Source: Melioribacter sp051488665
GTDB taxonomy: Bacteria > Bacteroidota > Ignavibacteria > Ignavibacteriales > Melioribacteraceae
Direction of reading: 5' to 3'
Assembly: GCF_051488665.1 (NCBI RefSeq)
Contig: NZ_JBPSEG010000003.1
Coordinates: 310,001-374,000 of the forward strand
DNA: 64,000 bases
The notes beneath the pieces were generated by a model that was given only the letters and a program-made list of their open reading frames with translations, was not told the origin of the DNA and did no database searches. Positions within the stretch are counted from its first letter, which is position 1, and each line of letters starts with the position of its first letter. Positions 1-8,159 of this stretch are shown in pieces. The translations under genes and the position numbers were made by a program.

Positions 1-218
1 GCAGGTTGAAAAAAGAAGACAAAATCGATCCGAAAGCAGGTATAATTTTTTATCCTAAAATAGGGATGAAAATTAAAAAAGGAGATCTGATTGCCGAAAT
101 CTTTACGGACAATAAAGACGTTATCGACACTGCGTCCGATTCGATTAAGAATTCAGTAGGAATCAGCCGTGAAAAAACAAATCCGCCCAAACTGATAAAG
201 AAAAAAATCGAATTCTGA
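1..218 (+). CDS. Pyrimidine-nucleoside phosphorylase, C-terminal fragment (cut by window edge)
   Basis: Only the last ~72 residues lie in the window; the frame is open to the left edge, so the true start is outside. The pattern RLKKEDKIDPKAGIIF followed by KIGMKIKKGD and a phrase like LIAEIFTDN matches the C-terminal PYNP_C domain of thymidine/pyrimidine-nucleoside phosphorylases, which cleave pyrimidine nucleosides with phosphate in salvage. The TTG near position 6 is internal, not a start. The gene runs toward the converging minus-strand MBOAT gene, whose stop is 6 bases away. The family is likely from this short domain alone; substrate specificity cannot be judged without the N-terminal catalytic part. 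Confidence 0.75.
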   Translation, partial: RLKKEDKIDPKAGIIFYPKIGMKIKKGDLIAEIFTDNKDVIDTASDSIKNSVGISREKTNPPKLIKKKIEF

Positions 219-224
219 TTTATT

Positions 225-1724
225 CTAAAATTGGAAATAGATGAACGGCTGAATATCGGCGGATTTAAATTGAGCCGCCAGCCAGATTGCAGCGGTCAAC
301 AGTAATATTTTTCCCGCCAAAGGAAGCTTCGATACAAGATTTACACTGTAATCGTAAAGTTTCGAAGGCAGAAAGTGAAATAAAAATCCCAACGCCATTA
401 ATCCCGTAATCAGAGGCATCTTTTCAACAAACTGGATAAAAACTTCCGCGTGGAAAAATTCGTTTATCTGCGAAAGCATATCGAAAACCGTCTGCATATC
501 GTAACTCCTGAATACCGCGAACGTCAGCGCGATCAGGTGAAATGTTATTAACGTCTGGAAGAAGCGCAAAAACTTTGTATTCTCGATGCGCAGCGCTTTG
601 AACAAACTCGCTCTCGGCTTTTGTATAAGAAGCGAGAACGACATCATGAATCCGTGAAGAGCGCCCCAGTAGATAAAATTCCATCCTGCGCCGTGCCACA
701 GCCCGCACAACAAAAAGGTGACAAAGATTCCGATCATATTGCCGAAAACTCTTAGGTTACGGTATTTCATCTGCAGCGGACGGAATAGATAGTCGAGCAG
801 CCATCGCGATAAAGAAATATGCCAGCGTCGCCAGAAATCCGCTATGCTTGTAGCTTTGAACGGATAGTTGAAGTTCTCAGTTAAACGGAAGCCCATCAGT
901 AACGCCACACCGATCGCCATATCGGAATAACCGGAAAAGTCGCAGTAGATTTGTAAAGTGTAGCCGTAGATGGCGAGTAAATTTTCCACGCCTGTGTAAC
1001 GGAGCGGAAAATCAAATATGCGGTCTACGAAATTCAAACTGATGTAGTCCGCGATTACCACTTTTTTAATTAGACCAGTCGATATCAGCAGAACAGCCAG
1101 TCCGAGTTCTTTTTTAGTAATGAACGGCTCTTTATTTATCTGAGGCAGAAAATCCGCCGCCCTGTCGATAGGACCCGCAAGCAAATTCGGGAAGAAGAAA
1201 AGATAGAGCGCAAAATCTCTGAAACTGTCGGTCGGTTTTAATGTGTCGTAATAAATATCGAACACATAAGTAAGAGCTTTGAAAGTGTAAAACGAGATGC
1301 CGATCGGCAGGAAAATGTCGAGCGGCTCTATATTCCCTTCGCCGATACCGTTAATAATATCGATTACGAAATTAGTGTACTTGAAGTAGCTCAAAAGACC
1401 CAGATTGACAATCAACGAAATAATAAGAATCAATCTCTTGTAAGAAAAATTTTCCGTTGCAGCAATCCATTTTCCGAAATAAAAATTAACCGCCGCCGAC
1501 ACAATTAATATCGACGCATAATATCCGGCGGATTTATAATAAAAATAAATCGAGAAGAAGATTATAAGCCCGATTCTGAACGAATTATTTTTAATGAACG
1601 CGGTGTACAAAATCATGAATAACGTAAAGAGCGCCAGGAAAAGCGCGGTACTGAAAACGAGCGGATCGCCCGGTTGATATTTTAAGAGTTCAATAAGTTT
1701 ATTGAAATCGATAAACGACGTCAT
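225..1724 (-). CDS. MBOAT family membrane O-acyltransferase (AlgI/DltB-like)
   Basis: A 499-residue polytopic membrane protein of the membrane-bound O-acyltransferase family, which moves acyl groups across or onto extracytoplasmic polymers. Conserved features are DFWRRWHISLS near residue 297 (His302) and LWHGAGWNFIYWGALHG near residue 342 (His344); this second His corresponds to the catalytic His of the family. The length is normal for AlgI/DltB. I start at the ATG at 1724 rather than at the longer frame (1778), which would overlap the carrier-protein gene. It is the last gene of a minus-strand operon with a carrier protein 5 bases upstream, so it probably accepts an acyl chain from that carrier. 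The polymer acylated is unknown. Confidence 0.9.
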   Translation of the reverse strand: MTSFIDFNKLIELLKYQPGDPLVFSTALFLALFTLFMILYTAFIKNNSFRIGLIIFFSIYFYYKSAGYYASILIVSAAVNFYFGKWIAATENFSYKRLILIISLIVNLGLLSYFKYTNFVIDIINGIGEGNIEPLDIFLPIGISFYTFKALTYVFDIYYDTLKPTDSFRDFALYLFFFPNLLAGPIDRAADFLPQINKEPFITKKELGLAVLLISTGLIKKVVIADYISLNFVDRIFDFPLRYTGVENLLAIYGYTLQIYCDFSGYSDMAIGVALLMGFRLTENFNYPFKATSIADFWRRWHISLSRWLLDYLFRPLQMKYRNLRVFGNMIGIFVTFLLCGLWHGAGWNFIYWGALHGFMMSFSLLIQKPRASLFKALRIENTKFLRFFQTLITFHLIALTFAVFRSYDMQTVFDMLSQINEFFHAEVFIQFVEKMPLITGLMALGFLFHFLPSKLYDYSVNLVSKLPLAGKILLLTAAIWLAAQFKSADIQPFIYFQF

Positions 1725-1729
1725 AACGA

Positions 1730-1963
1730 TTATTTGTTTAATTTGGAATCGAGAAGTTTTTGCAGATCGCCCACGCATTTGAGGCGCAGCAATTCATAGC
1801 TTTTGAATTTCACTTTGAAATGTTCTTCAATAGCAAGTATGATATTAATATGGTTGAGCGAATCCCAGCCCGGGACTTCGGGCGCCGTGGTTTCGTCCTT
1901 AATGTCGAAGTCGTCCAGATTTAGCTGTTTCAGTATAACCTGTTTTAATTCGGGTGAAATCAT
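1730..1963 (-). CDS. Acyl carrier protein
   Basis: A 77-residue acidic protein with the phosphopantetheine site GWDSLNHINI (Ser35), typical of acyl carrier proteins of stand-alone acylation or secondary-metabolite systems. The ATG at 1963 has GGAG upstream and lies 1 base after the ligase stop; the longer frame to 1999 would run into the ligase and has no ribosome-binding site. Placed between a fatty-acyl-AMP ligase and an MBOAT, it is most likely loaded by the ligase and serves as acyl donor to the membrane transferase, as DltC does between DltA and DltB. It is unlikely to be the fatty-acid-synthesis AcpP, since no fab genes are nearby. Confidence 0.88.
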   Translation of the reverse strand: MISPELKQVILKQLNLDDFDIKDETTAPEVPGWDSLNHINIILAIEEHFKVKFKSYELLRLKCVGDLQKLLDSKLNK

Positions 1964-1964
1964 T

Positions 1965-3692
1965 TTATCTGCTCCATACTTGTGGGTCTTTATTGCCAAT
2001 TAATCTTTCTTTATTCGTTCTTCTGCTCGGTTTGCCGGAAGAACTTTTAATGAGCCATCTCGGCGGAACCAGATAAACTTTATGAATGCCTATGTCGATG
2101 CTCATTCCCGCTTTCAGTATTGCAAGGCGGAGATTGTTTTTTTCTTCTTCCGTTTCGGCTTTTGTTTCGGCTACCACGCTAATAAATTCGGTACCCAATT
2201 GCGGGTCTTCTTCTCCGAATGCAATCACTCTTCCCGGTATTACACCTTCCACCTGATTGACCGCGTCTTCGATGTCTTCGGGATAGATATTTTTTCCGGC
2301 GACGATTATAATATCTTTTTTCCTGCCGATAATAAAAAACTCGTCTTCGTATTTGAAACCGTAATCTCCCGTAAAATACCATCCGTTTTCTACGACCTCT
2401 GCGGTTTTTTCTGGATAATTGCGGTAACCGTCGAACATCGATACGGATTTAACCGCCACTTCTCCGACTATGCCGTCGGGAACGTCCTGTCGGTTGTCGT
2501 CCACGATTCGAGCGTCGCAGCCTTCGATCAACCTGCCCGACGAGACGCATATTCTGACTGATGAATTTTCGTCCGCCAATTTAACCCTGCCCTTTGCAAG
2601 TTCGTCTCTGTCGGCTCTAACTTCTTTTATCGGCTTTCCCAAATCGGTTACAGTTACAGCAAGAGTTGTCTCCGCCATGGCGTACATTCCTGCTAATGCC
2701 AGCGGGTCGAGATTATATTTTTTGTATCGCTCGATAAACTTAACGTGACTTTCGTGGCGTATCGGTTCGGCGCAGTTAACCACTGCCCGTAAGCTCGAAA
2801 GGTCGATTCCTTCAAGCTCTTCCTCGTCGATTTTTTCAGCAAGAACGTTGTAAGCGAAATTCGGCATATACGTCATTGTCGCTTTTTCTTTAGTAGCCGC
2901 TTCGAGCTGCAACACGGGGGCAAGCACCCATTCGAACGGATCGATTTGAATTGTTGTAATACCGTATGCCAGCGGAATATGAAATGCGGCGATGAGACCG
3001 AGATCATGATAAAGAGGCAGCCAGCTTACCACTTTATCATTCCGGTTCATACCGAGCCGCTCGCCCAGATATTTAACGTGATAAAGGAGAGCTTTGTGCG
3101 ACAGAACGACGGGTTTTTGCAATCCCGTGGTGCCTGACGAATGCTGCAGAAAAGCTTCTTCTTCGAATTTGATTTCGGAAGCGGATTTTTCGATTTCTTC
3201 GTTCAATCCGGATTCGAACTCTTCTTCCGGATTCCAGTCCAGCGGAAAGAAGATGTTTTTAATTGTGCTTCCCTCCCTGTCTATCAAAGGTCTGATCAAC
3301 GGATCGAGTTCCTTTTCCGTCAAAACGTAATCGAGCCCGGACCGCTGCGACATTCCCTCCAATCCCTGCCGGAATTTGTCCGGATGGAGTCTCGGATTAG
3401 GATAGGCAAGAATAGCGGGCAGCGCACCCAATCGTATAATCGAAAAATAAAGAGGATAAAGAAATTTATTGTGGCGGATAATGATTGCGCAAACTTCCCC
3501 TTTTTTGATTCCTCGTTTTTTCAGAACTACGGAAAATTTTTCCGCCGTTTCGATTAAATTTTTATAAGTCCACCTGTATGGTTCTTCTCCGGCGATCCAA
3601 TGAACCACCGCTTCTTTATCGGGATACCGTTCCGCATTAAGCTTCCACCTTTTCCAGAGAGTATCGGCTTCTTCTATATTGAATTTTTCCAT
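1965..3692 (-). CDS. Fatty-acyl-AMP ligase-like adenylate-forming enzyme
   Basis: A 575-residue member of the AMP-dependent synthetase superfamily. The P-loop-like motif is HSSGTTGLQKP (184-194), followed by SWLPLYHDLGL (223-233, characteristic of fatty-acyl-AMP ligases), TGDYGF (441-446), GRKKDIIIVAGKNIYPEDIE beginning at 456, and SSSGKPSR with the likely catalytic Lys554. Such enzymes activate a carboxylic acid with ATP and load it on a carrier protein rather than on CoA. The start has AGAGGA upstream and lies 2 bases after the SGNH gene stop. The neighbouring carrier protein is the probable acceptor. In a dlt comparison it takes the place of DltA, but it resembles ligases of fatty acids more than those of D-alanine; the acyl substrate is not known. 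Confidence 0.88.
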   Translation of the reverse strand: MEKFNIEEADTLWKRWKLNAERYPDKEAVVHWIAGEEPYRWTYKNLIETAEKFSVVLKKRGIKKGEVCAIIIRHNKFLYPLYFSIIRLGALPAILAYPNPRLHPDKFRQGLEGMSQRSGLDYVLTEKELDPLIRPLIDREGSTIKNIFFPLDWNPEEEFESGLNEEIEKSASEIKFEEEAFLQHSSGTTGLQKPVVLSHKALLYHVKYLGERLGMNRNDKVVSWLPLYHDLGLIAAFHIPLAYGITTIQIDPFEWVLAPVLQLEAATKEKATMTYMPNFAYNVLAEKIDEEELEGIDLSSLRAVVNCAEPIRHESHVKFIERYKKYNLDPLALAGMYAMAETTLAVTVTDLGKPIKEVRADRDELAKGRVKLADENSSVRICVSSGRLIEGCDARIVDDNRQDVPDGIVGEVAVKSVSMFDGYRNYPEKTAEVVENGWYFTGDYGFKYEDEFFIIGRKKDIIIVAGKNIYPEDIEDAVNQVEGVIPGRVIAFGEEDPQLGTEFISVVAETKAETEEEKNNLRLAILKAGMSIDIGIHKVYLVPPRWLIKSSSGKPSRRTNKERLIGNKDPQVWSR

Positions 3693-3694
3693 TG

Positions 3695-5083
3695 CTATTT
3701 CCTCTTATTGTATTCGTCGAGGAGAGATTCCACGAAGAGTTCGGCGATTCTTTCCGCGCCTTGATTATTGAAGTGAATATAATCGCGGGAAGCCAGCGGA
3801 GGATTTGCCGTTACCCAATTGTGCATCGAATTTTCGCCGCCCATTGCGTCGAACAAGCTCCACAATGCCACGCCGTTGTCTTGCGCGATCTTTTTCTGAG
3901 CGTCGAGCAATTTAAACACAGCCGGATCGGTTTCGAATTTCGAACCGCGTTTGCGCGCTTTGTCGTGCACGCTTATCATTACAATACTTGTTTCCGGAAA
4001 TGCATCTTTCAGATTCTTAATTACTTTTCCCATTTCCCTCACGTACCAGCCGTAGTCTGTCATTCGCGATCCCAAAATGTTCAATCCGAACTCGAGAATA
4101 ATGAGTTTATAATTAAGGTACTTCGAAAATTCTTTGAGCGTCGAAGGATCGATCTGAGCGATATCGACGCCGGAATTACCTCTGAGCGGAAAATTGTCGA
4201 CGTAGATTCCAGGAGCGCCTTCCAGACTTACTCCGTAAAAATGAGCCTGCTCTTTTTGAGGGAATTCAATTCGCACCGACTTGACTGTTTTCCCTGCATC
4301 GAGGACCAATTCCTGAATTCCGTTCCCGGGATTAAGACGCGCTGACTTTTTTGAAGAATTATCGAACGAGTAATAGATATCGGAACTTTTAGCGTCCGAA
4401 TAAAAGATTCTTACTTTCGAAAAGCCTTTAAGCGATCTTCTCAACCGGCTTACTTCGTACTCAACCCAGGCGTTTCCCTGAGGAATAAAGACTTCGCCGC
4501 TGATTCCGAGTTTTAACGATTTGGGATTGTTGGTATAGACCGACGCGGTTTCCCAGTTATCGGAGAATGTATGTTTTGTAGTGGTACGGAAAGCCACATC
4601 CTGCGAAACAATTCCGAGCCATCCGACAGCGTCGCCGCCGAATTTCTTTTGAAGCAGTTCTCTTATATCGGCGGTTATCAGGTCGCCTTCAATCACCGAA
4701 TCGCCGTAATGGGCAATCCGGAAAGGTTTCGTCCTGGCGTTCGAAAGAGCTTCAAAAAAATATTTAAGTTGTTCCGTGTTTCCGTAAAAGCCCGTCTTTT
4801 GACCCTGGTAAGCATAGTTTGCGTTGTCTTTTTCGGCGGTAAAAAATTCGAGAGGCTTTAAAAAATCGAATCCCGCAAATAACGCTTGCGGCTCGATTGC
4901 TACGCGGTTATTGCGCGAAAATTCTTCGTCCGCAGCGTCGGGTTTAACGTCCATAAAGAAATCCACATTGCGAAAAGTAAAACCCGCTATTGTATATTCA
5001 TAATGTAAAAATGAAAGCAGATAAAGAAGAAACAACGAGCCGATAAGAATAACAACCGGTTGTCTTATGTAATTCTTTTCCAT
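3695..5083 (-). CDS. Membrane-anchored SGNH hydrolase-like protein
   Basis: 462 residues with one N-terminal membrane segment (about 10-28) and an extracytoplasmic SGNH fold: block I HYGDSVIEGD with Ser129, a Gly block LRGNSG, block III LEFGLNILG, and block V DYIHFN with Asp434 and His437. The catalytic triad therefore appears intact. The ATG at 5083 was chosen because a longer frame to 5224 would overlap the upstream gene by 130 bases. Such proteins partner with MBOAT acyltransferases (DltD, AlgJ/AlgX, PatB) and make the final acyl transfer or hydrolysis on the extracytoplasmic polymer. It sits directly upstream of the ligase-carrier-MBOAT genes and very likely works with them. Confidence 0.82.
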   Translation of the reverse strand: MEKNYIRQPVVILIGSLFLLYLLSFLHYEYTIAGFTFRNVDFFMDVKPDAADEEFSRNNRVAIEPQALFAGFDFLKPLEFFTAEKDNANYAYQGQKTGFYGNTEQLKYFFEALSNARTKPFRIAHYGDSVIEGDLITADIRELLQKKFGGDAVGWLGIVSQDVAFRTTTKHTFSDNWETASVYTNNPKSLKLGISGEVFIPQGNAWVEYEVSRLRRSLKGFSKVRIFYSDAKSSDIYYSFDNSSKKSARLNPGNGIQELVLDAGKTVKSVRIEFPQKEQAHFYGVSLEGAPGIYVDNFPLRGNSGVDIAQIDPSTLKEFSKYLNYKLIILEFGLNILGSRMTDYGWYVREMGKVIKNLKDAFPETSIVMISVHDKARKRGSKFETDPAVFKLLDAQKKIAQDNGVALWSLFDAMGGENSMHNWVTANPPLASRDYIHFNNQGAERIAELFVESLLDEYNKRK

Positions 5084-5093
5084 AATGCACCCT

Positions 5094-5801
5094 TCATAAT
5101 TTATGCTTTGATAAAATTTTTTCGATTTCCGCAGCCCAGATTTTATATCCTTCGGCGTTATAATGCAATCCGTCCCACGTGTATTTTTCATTGATGAAAC
5201 CGTCGGCGTTTGCCATAAGTTCATTCAAGTCGATATAGTCGATATTGTTTCGCAGGGCGTAGTTCTTAAGCATTTTATTGAGTTTGTCTATTTCGCGATT
5301 TCTGCCCGCGTTAACTTCCGGCGTGCCGCCCCAATCTTTTGCGTAATTCCTTGCCGCATATGTTACCGACGTAATAACGGGAATAATATTTTTCGATTGT
5401 AGTCTGGAAATAATTTTCAGATAATTAAAATAGATTTCGTCGACTGGCGTCCAGTTGTAGACGTCGTTAATTCCGCCCATAATGAATACGATTTTAGGTT
5501 TAAGACGGATAATATCGTCGAGCCTTTCCAGGAAGCCGGGAAGGAGGTCCGAGGGAATGCCTCTTCCGACAGCGTTGCATCTGCCGAGAAGTTCGCTCCA
5601 ATCGACTCCCGCGGTAAGAGAATTTCCAAGAAATACGATGTCCGCCTGTTTGGTTTTGTAGATATCGAAAAGAGAATTCATTCTTTCGTAGTTCGGATTT
5701 TTTTTGAATTGAGGCGTCGAATCCGATTGCCCGAATACGGGGGCTGTCGAAGAGAGCGCGAGCGTTAATATTACAGGAAAGAATATTTTTTTCAAATTCA
5801 C
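5094..5801 (-). CDS. Secreted GDSL/SGNH-family lipase or esterase
   Basis: 235 residues with a signal peptide (about 1-25, ending VFGQ). SGNH blocks are FLGNSLTAG (Asn60, Ser61; GNS rather than the usual GDS), GRGIPSD, GGINDV (Asn112) and WDGLHYNAEGY with Asp210 and His213. The order and spacing fit the small TesA/platelet-activating-factor acetylhydrolase-like group. The start is GTG at 5801. It is the second SGNH protein of this operon, 10 bases from the first, so it may remove or proofread acyl groups added by the MBOAT system. Direct substrate evidence is lacking. Confidence 0.8.
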   Translation of the reverse strand: MNLKKIFFPVILTLALSSTAPVFGQSDSTPQFKKNPNYERMNSLFDIYKTKQADIVFLGNSLTAGVDWSELLGRCNAVGRGIPSDLLPGFLERLDDIIRLKPKIVFIMGGINDVYNWTPVDEIYFNYLKIISRLQSKNIIPVITSVTYAARNYAKDWGGTPEVNAGRNREIDKLNKMLKNYALRNNIDYIDLNELMANADGFINEKYTWDGLHYNAEGYKIWAAEIEKILSKHKL

Positions 5802-5804
5802 CCT

Positions 5805-7415
5805 TTAATCCGAAGTGTTGTCCAATTGTTTTTCGAATTCGGAAATCCTGGCTTTCAAACTTTTTTCCAGCGCGATTAATTCCGAAATTCTCGCCGTGTA
5901 TTCCTCCTTTTTCAATTCTATTTCCGAAGCCTCCTGCTTCAGTTTATTGTAATCATTCTTCAATTGTTCGTATCTGTTTTCGATTTCGCTTAATTTAGTC
6001 CTGGCGTCGTTTAATTCCTGAGATAATCTGTACTTTGTTTCGTCGAGCGAAGAATATTCCTGGCTCGACTGTTTGAGCAGATTCTTTATTTCTTTTTCCA
6101 CCGATTTCTTTTGTTCTTCGAGAACCAGAGTTTCCGATTTAAGAGATTCGATTCTGCTTTTAATTTCCGAATATTCCGTCTTGATTGCATTGAGTCTGTT
6201 ATTCAATTCGTATTCTTCATTTCTCAGGGCGCGGTTCGATTCTTCCAGAATTTGTTTTTCTTTTTCGAGGACTTTAACCGTCCCGTCAAATTCCGCAATA
6301 GTCGATTTTTTTTCGAGCAGCAATTTTTCCTTTGCAGAAATTTCCTTTTCCTTGTCGAGTATTTCCTGCTTCAGGGAATTAAGTTCTTCGTTGAATTTCG
6401 ACAGCGTTTGCGTTACTTTATTTTCAACGTTGAGAGCGTGTTCTTCGAGCTCGAATTTTTTCTTTTCGTACTCTTCCAGCGATTTCTTTTGTTTGCCTAT
6501 CACTTCAAAGAGGGCTTCGTTTTCCTTTTTGAGTTGAAGAATTCCTTCCTGGAGTTGTCTTTTTACATTCTCGAGTTTATTGATTTCGTTTATAAGATTT
6601 TGTTTATCGCTTTCACGCGAAGATATTTCTTCTTTGATTTCGACAAGCTTCTTATTTTCCGACTCGATATTCAGGTTCAATTCGCCGAGTATATTTTTAT
6701 TCTTTCTTATTTCCTCTACTATTTCGTCCCTGTTGAATAAAAATTCGGAGTAGACCTGTTCCTTTTCCTGCAGTTGATTTAGAATTACATTCAGCGATTT
6801 CTCGAGATTCGTCTTAATTTCTTCGCTCAAAGAAATTTGTTCTTCAAGTTTGGCAAGTTGTTTTTTCTTCCGTATTTCTTCTTCCTTCAATTCTTCAATT
6901 CTTTTTTCAACGGCTGCATAAGATTCTTTGAGTTCCGCCGGAACGTCTTCGCCGTTCATATTTTCGGAAATTCTGTTTTGCAGTTCCACGAATTCGGATT
7001 CGAGTTTCAAGTACGCTTCGTTCAACTCGCGGTATTTTCCGTTGAGCTCTTCGAGTTCTTCTTCTTTTTTCTTCAAGAGTTGGGCGGACTCGTCCGTAAG
7101 CGGCTGAACCGATTCGGAGACTTCCTGTTCGTAAACTATTCTTTTTTCTTCGAGTTCGGCAATCTCGGACTTTAATTTTTCGAGCGATTTATTCTTCGAT
7201 TCGAGTTCGTTATTCAGGGTTTCAACCAGGGCGGAGAGTTCTTCGTTGCGTTTGGAAAGCTCATCGTACTCTTTTTCGGCTTCCGCAATTTTTCTTTCGA
7301 TGTCGTTTAAGCTGGAATGCCTTTGAACAAATGCATGAAGAGTATTTTTCAGTTCGTCGTTTTCCTCGCGCAGCCGGTGCAGTTCATCCTTCATCCCCCG
7401 GGAAAATAGCCCCAT
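5805..7415 (-). CDS. Long coiled-coil protein of unknown function
   Basis: 536 residues made almost wholly of heptad-like, Glu/Lys/Leu-rich sequence, so an almost continuous alpha-helical coiled coil. There is no signal peptide, membrane segment or recognisable enzymatic domain, so it is probably cytoplasmic. It begins MGLFSRGMKDEL; SD GGAG lies about 10 bases upstream. It ends 3 bases before the GTG of the secreted SGNH gene and is the promoter-proximal gene of the acylation operon. Similarity to SMC or myosin-like proteins would be compositional and should not be read as homology. A scaffold or size-determining role is possible but unproven. Confidence 0.7.
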   Translation of the reverse strand: MGLFSRGMKDELHRLREENDELKNTLHAFVQRHSSLNDIERKIAEAEKEYDELSKRNEELSALVETLNNELESKNKSLEKLKSEIAELEEKRIVYEQEVSESVQPLTDESAQLLKKKEEELEELNGKYRELNEAYLKLESEFVELQNRISENMNGEDVPAELKESYAAVEKRIEELKEEEIRKKKQLAKLEEQISLSEEIKTNLEKSLNVILNQLQEKEQVYSEFLFNRDEIVEEIRKNKNILGELNLNIESENKKLVEIKEEISSRESDKQNLINEINKLENVKRQLQEGILQLKKENEALFEVIGKQKKSLEEYEKKKFELEEHALNVENKVTQTLSKFNEELNSLKQEILDKEKEISAKEKLLLEKKSTIAEFDGTVKVLEKEKQILEESNRALRNEEYELNNRLNAIKTEYSEIKSRIESLKSETLVLEEQKKSVEKEIKNLLKQSSQEYSSLDETKYRLSQELNDARTKLSEIENRYEQLKNDYNKLKQEASEIELKKEEYTARISELIALEKSLKARISEFEKQLDNTSD

Positions 7416-7513
7416 AGGATTTGTCTCCTTGATTGGTATGATGTATAAATCTTGCGATAAAAATAATAAACTTTGAGAAAATTTACCTTATTTAAATGAC
7501 GATGCGCTCAAAA

Positions 7514-7900
7514 TTAATCGCTTTCGGCAATATCGACGGTCTTCAGCGAGATCAGATAAGCTACTACTCCGACGGCAATAATCGCCAGCAGAACCCGCAA
7601 CAGTACGCCGGAAGTAAAAAAGACAGCCGAGCTTCCGATTGTCAGTATTACCATTGTAATTGCAATAATTTTCGATTTGCGCGGAATGCCTCTGTGCTCC
7701 ATATAACTCTTTACTATCTTTCCGAATCTCGGATGATTGATCAGCCAATTATAAAATTTATCGGAGCTGCGCGCAAAAGACGCAGCGGCAAGTATAAAAA
7801 AAACCGTAGTCGGCATCAGCGGCAAAAAAATCCCGATTATTCCGAGTCCTACAAATATCCATCCGAATACTATTAAAATTTTTTTGTAAAGGCTTTTCAT
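7514..7900 (-). CDS. DUF454 (YbaN-like) inner-membrane protein
   Basis: 128 residues with three to four hydrophobic segments. The family signature is clear: an N-terminal GIIGIFLPLMPTTVFFILAA segment, then FARSSDKFYNWLINHPRFGK. This matches DUF454/YbaN proteins, small inner-membrane proteins of unknown function often near iron or respiration genes. Length is normal. The gene stands alone, with 98 bases to the coiled-coil gene and an unusual G-rich tract upstream. Confidence 0.82.
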   Translation of the reverse strand: MKSLYKKILIVFGWIFVGLGIIGIFLPLMPTTVFFILAAASFARSSDKFYNWLINHPRFGKIVKSYMEHRGIPRKSKIIAITMVILTIGSSAVFFTSGVLLRVLLAIIAVGVVAYLISLKTVDIAESD

Positions 7901-7950
7901 GTTAATGTATGTTGAATATGAATAAAATTTATTGGGTAAATATAATAAAA

Positions 7951-8081
7951 TAGGGGTTAGGGGTTAGGGATTAGTTGTTAGGGGTTAGGGGTTAGGGGTT
8001 TGGAAGTTTTGGGGTTTTGGAGTTTGGAGGTTAGGGAGTTGGGGAGTTTTGGGGTTTGGGAGTTCGGAGGTTTTGGGGTTA
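7951..8081 (+). repeat. G-rich TTAGGG-like low-complexity tract
   Basis: About 130 bases on the plus strand composed of degenerate units GGGGTTA, GGGATTA, GGGGTTT and GGAGTTT. The first 50 bases contain repeated TTAGGGG runs able to form G-quadruplexes. No reading frame crosses it. It lies between the 3' end of rmlA and the start of the DUF454 gene. A short C-rich counterpart occurs at 25910-25940, so it is probably a dispersed simple repeat of this genome. Confidence 0.7.
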
Positions 8082-8159
8082 ATAGTTTTATTGCCGGTAG
8101 TCTGCGCGGCATGCTGAAAAGCATTTTAAATCTTTTTGAAATACGACACTATGTTTAAT

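Noticed and set aside
424..708. 94-residue minus-strand frame inside the MBOAT gene
   Set aside because: Different frame of a well-supported membrane protein gene.
6111..6740. Long plus-strand frames inside the coiled-coil gene
   Set aside because: Shadow frames caused by the Glu/Lys-rich codons on the other strand; Phe-rich nonsense proteins.
7951..8081. True telomere or chromosome end
   Set aside because: The sequence is degenerate and internal, with genes on both sides.
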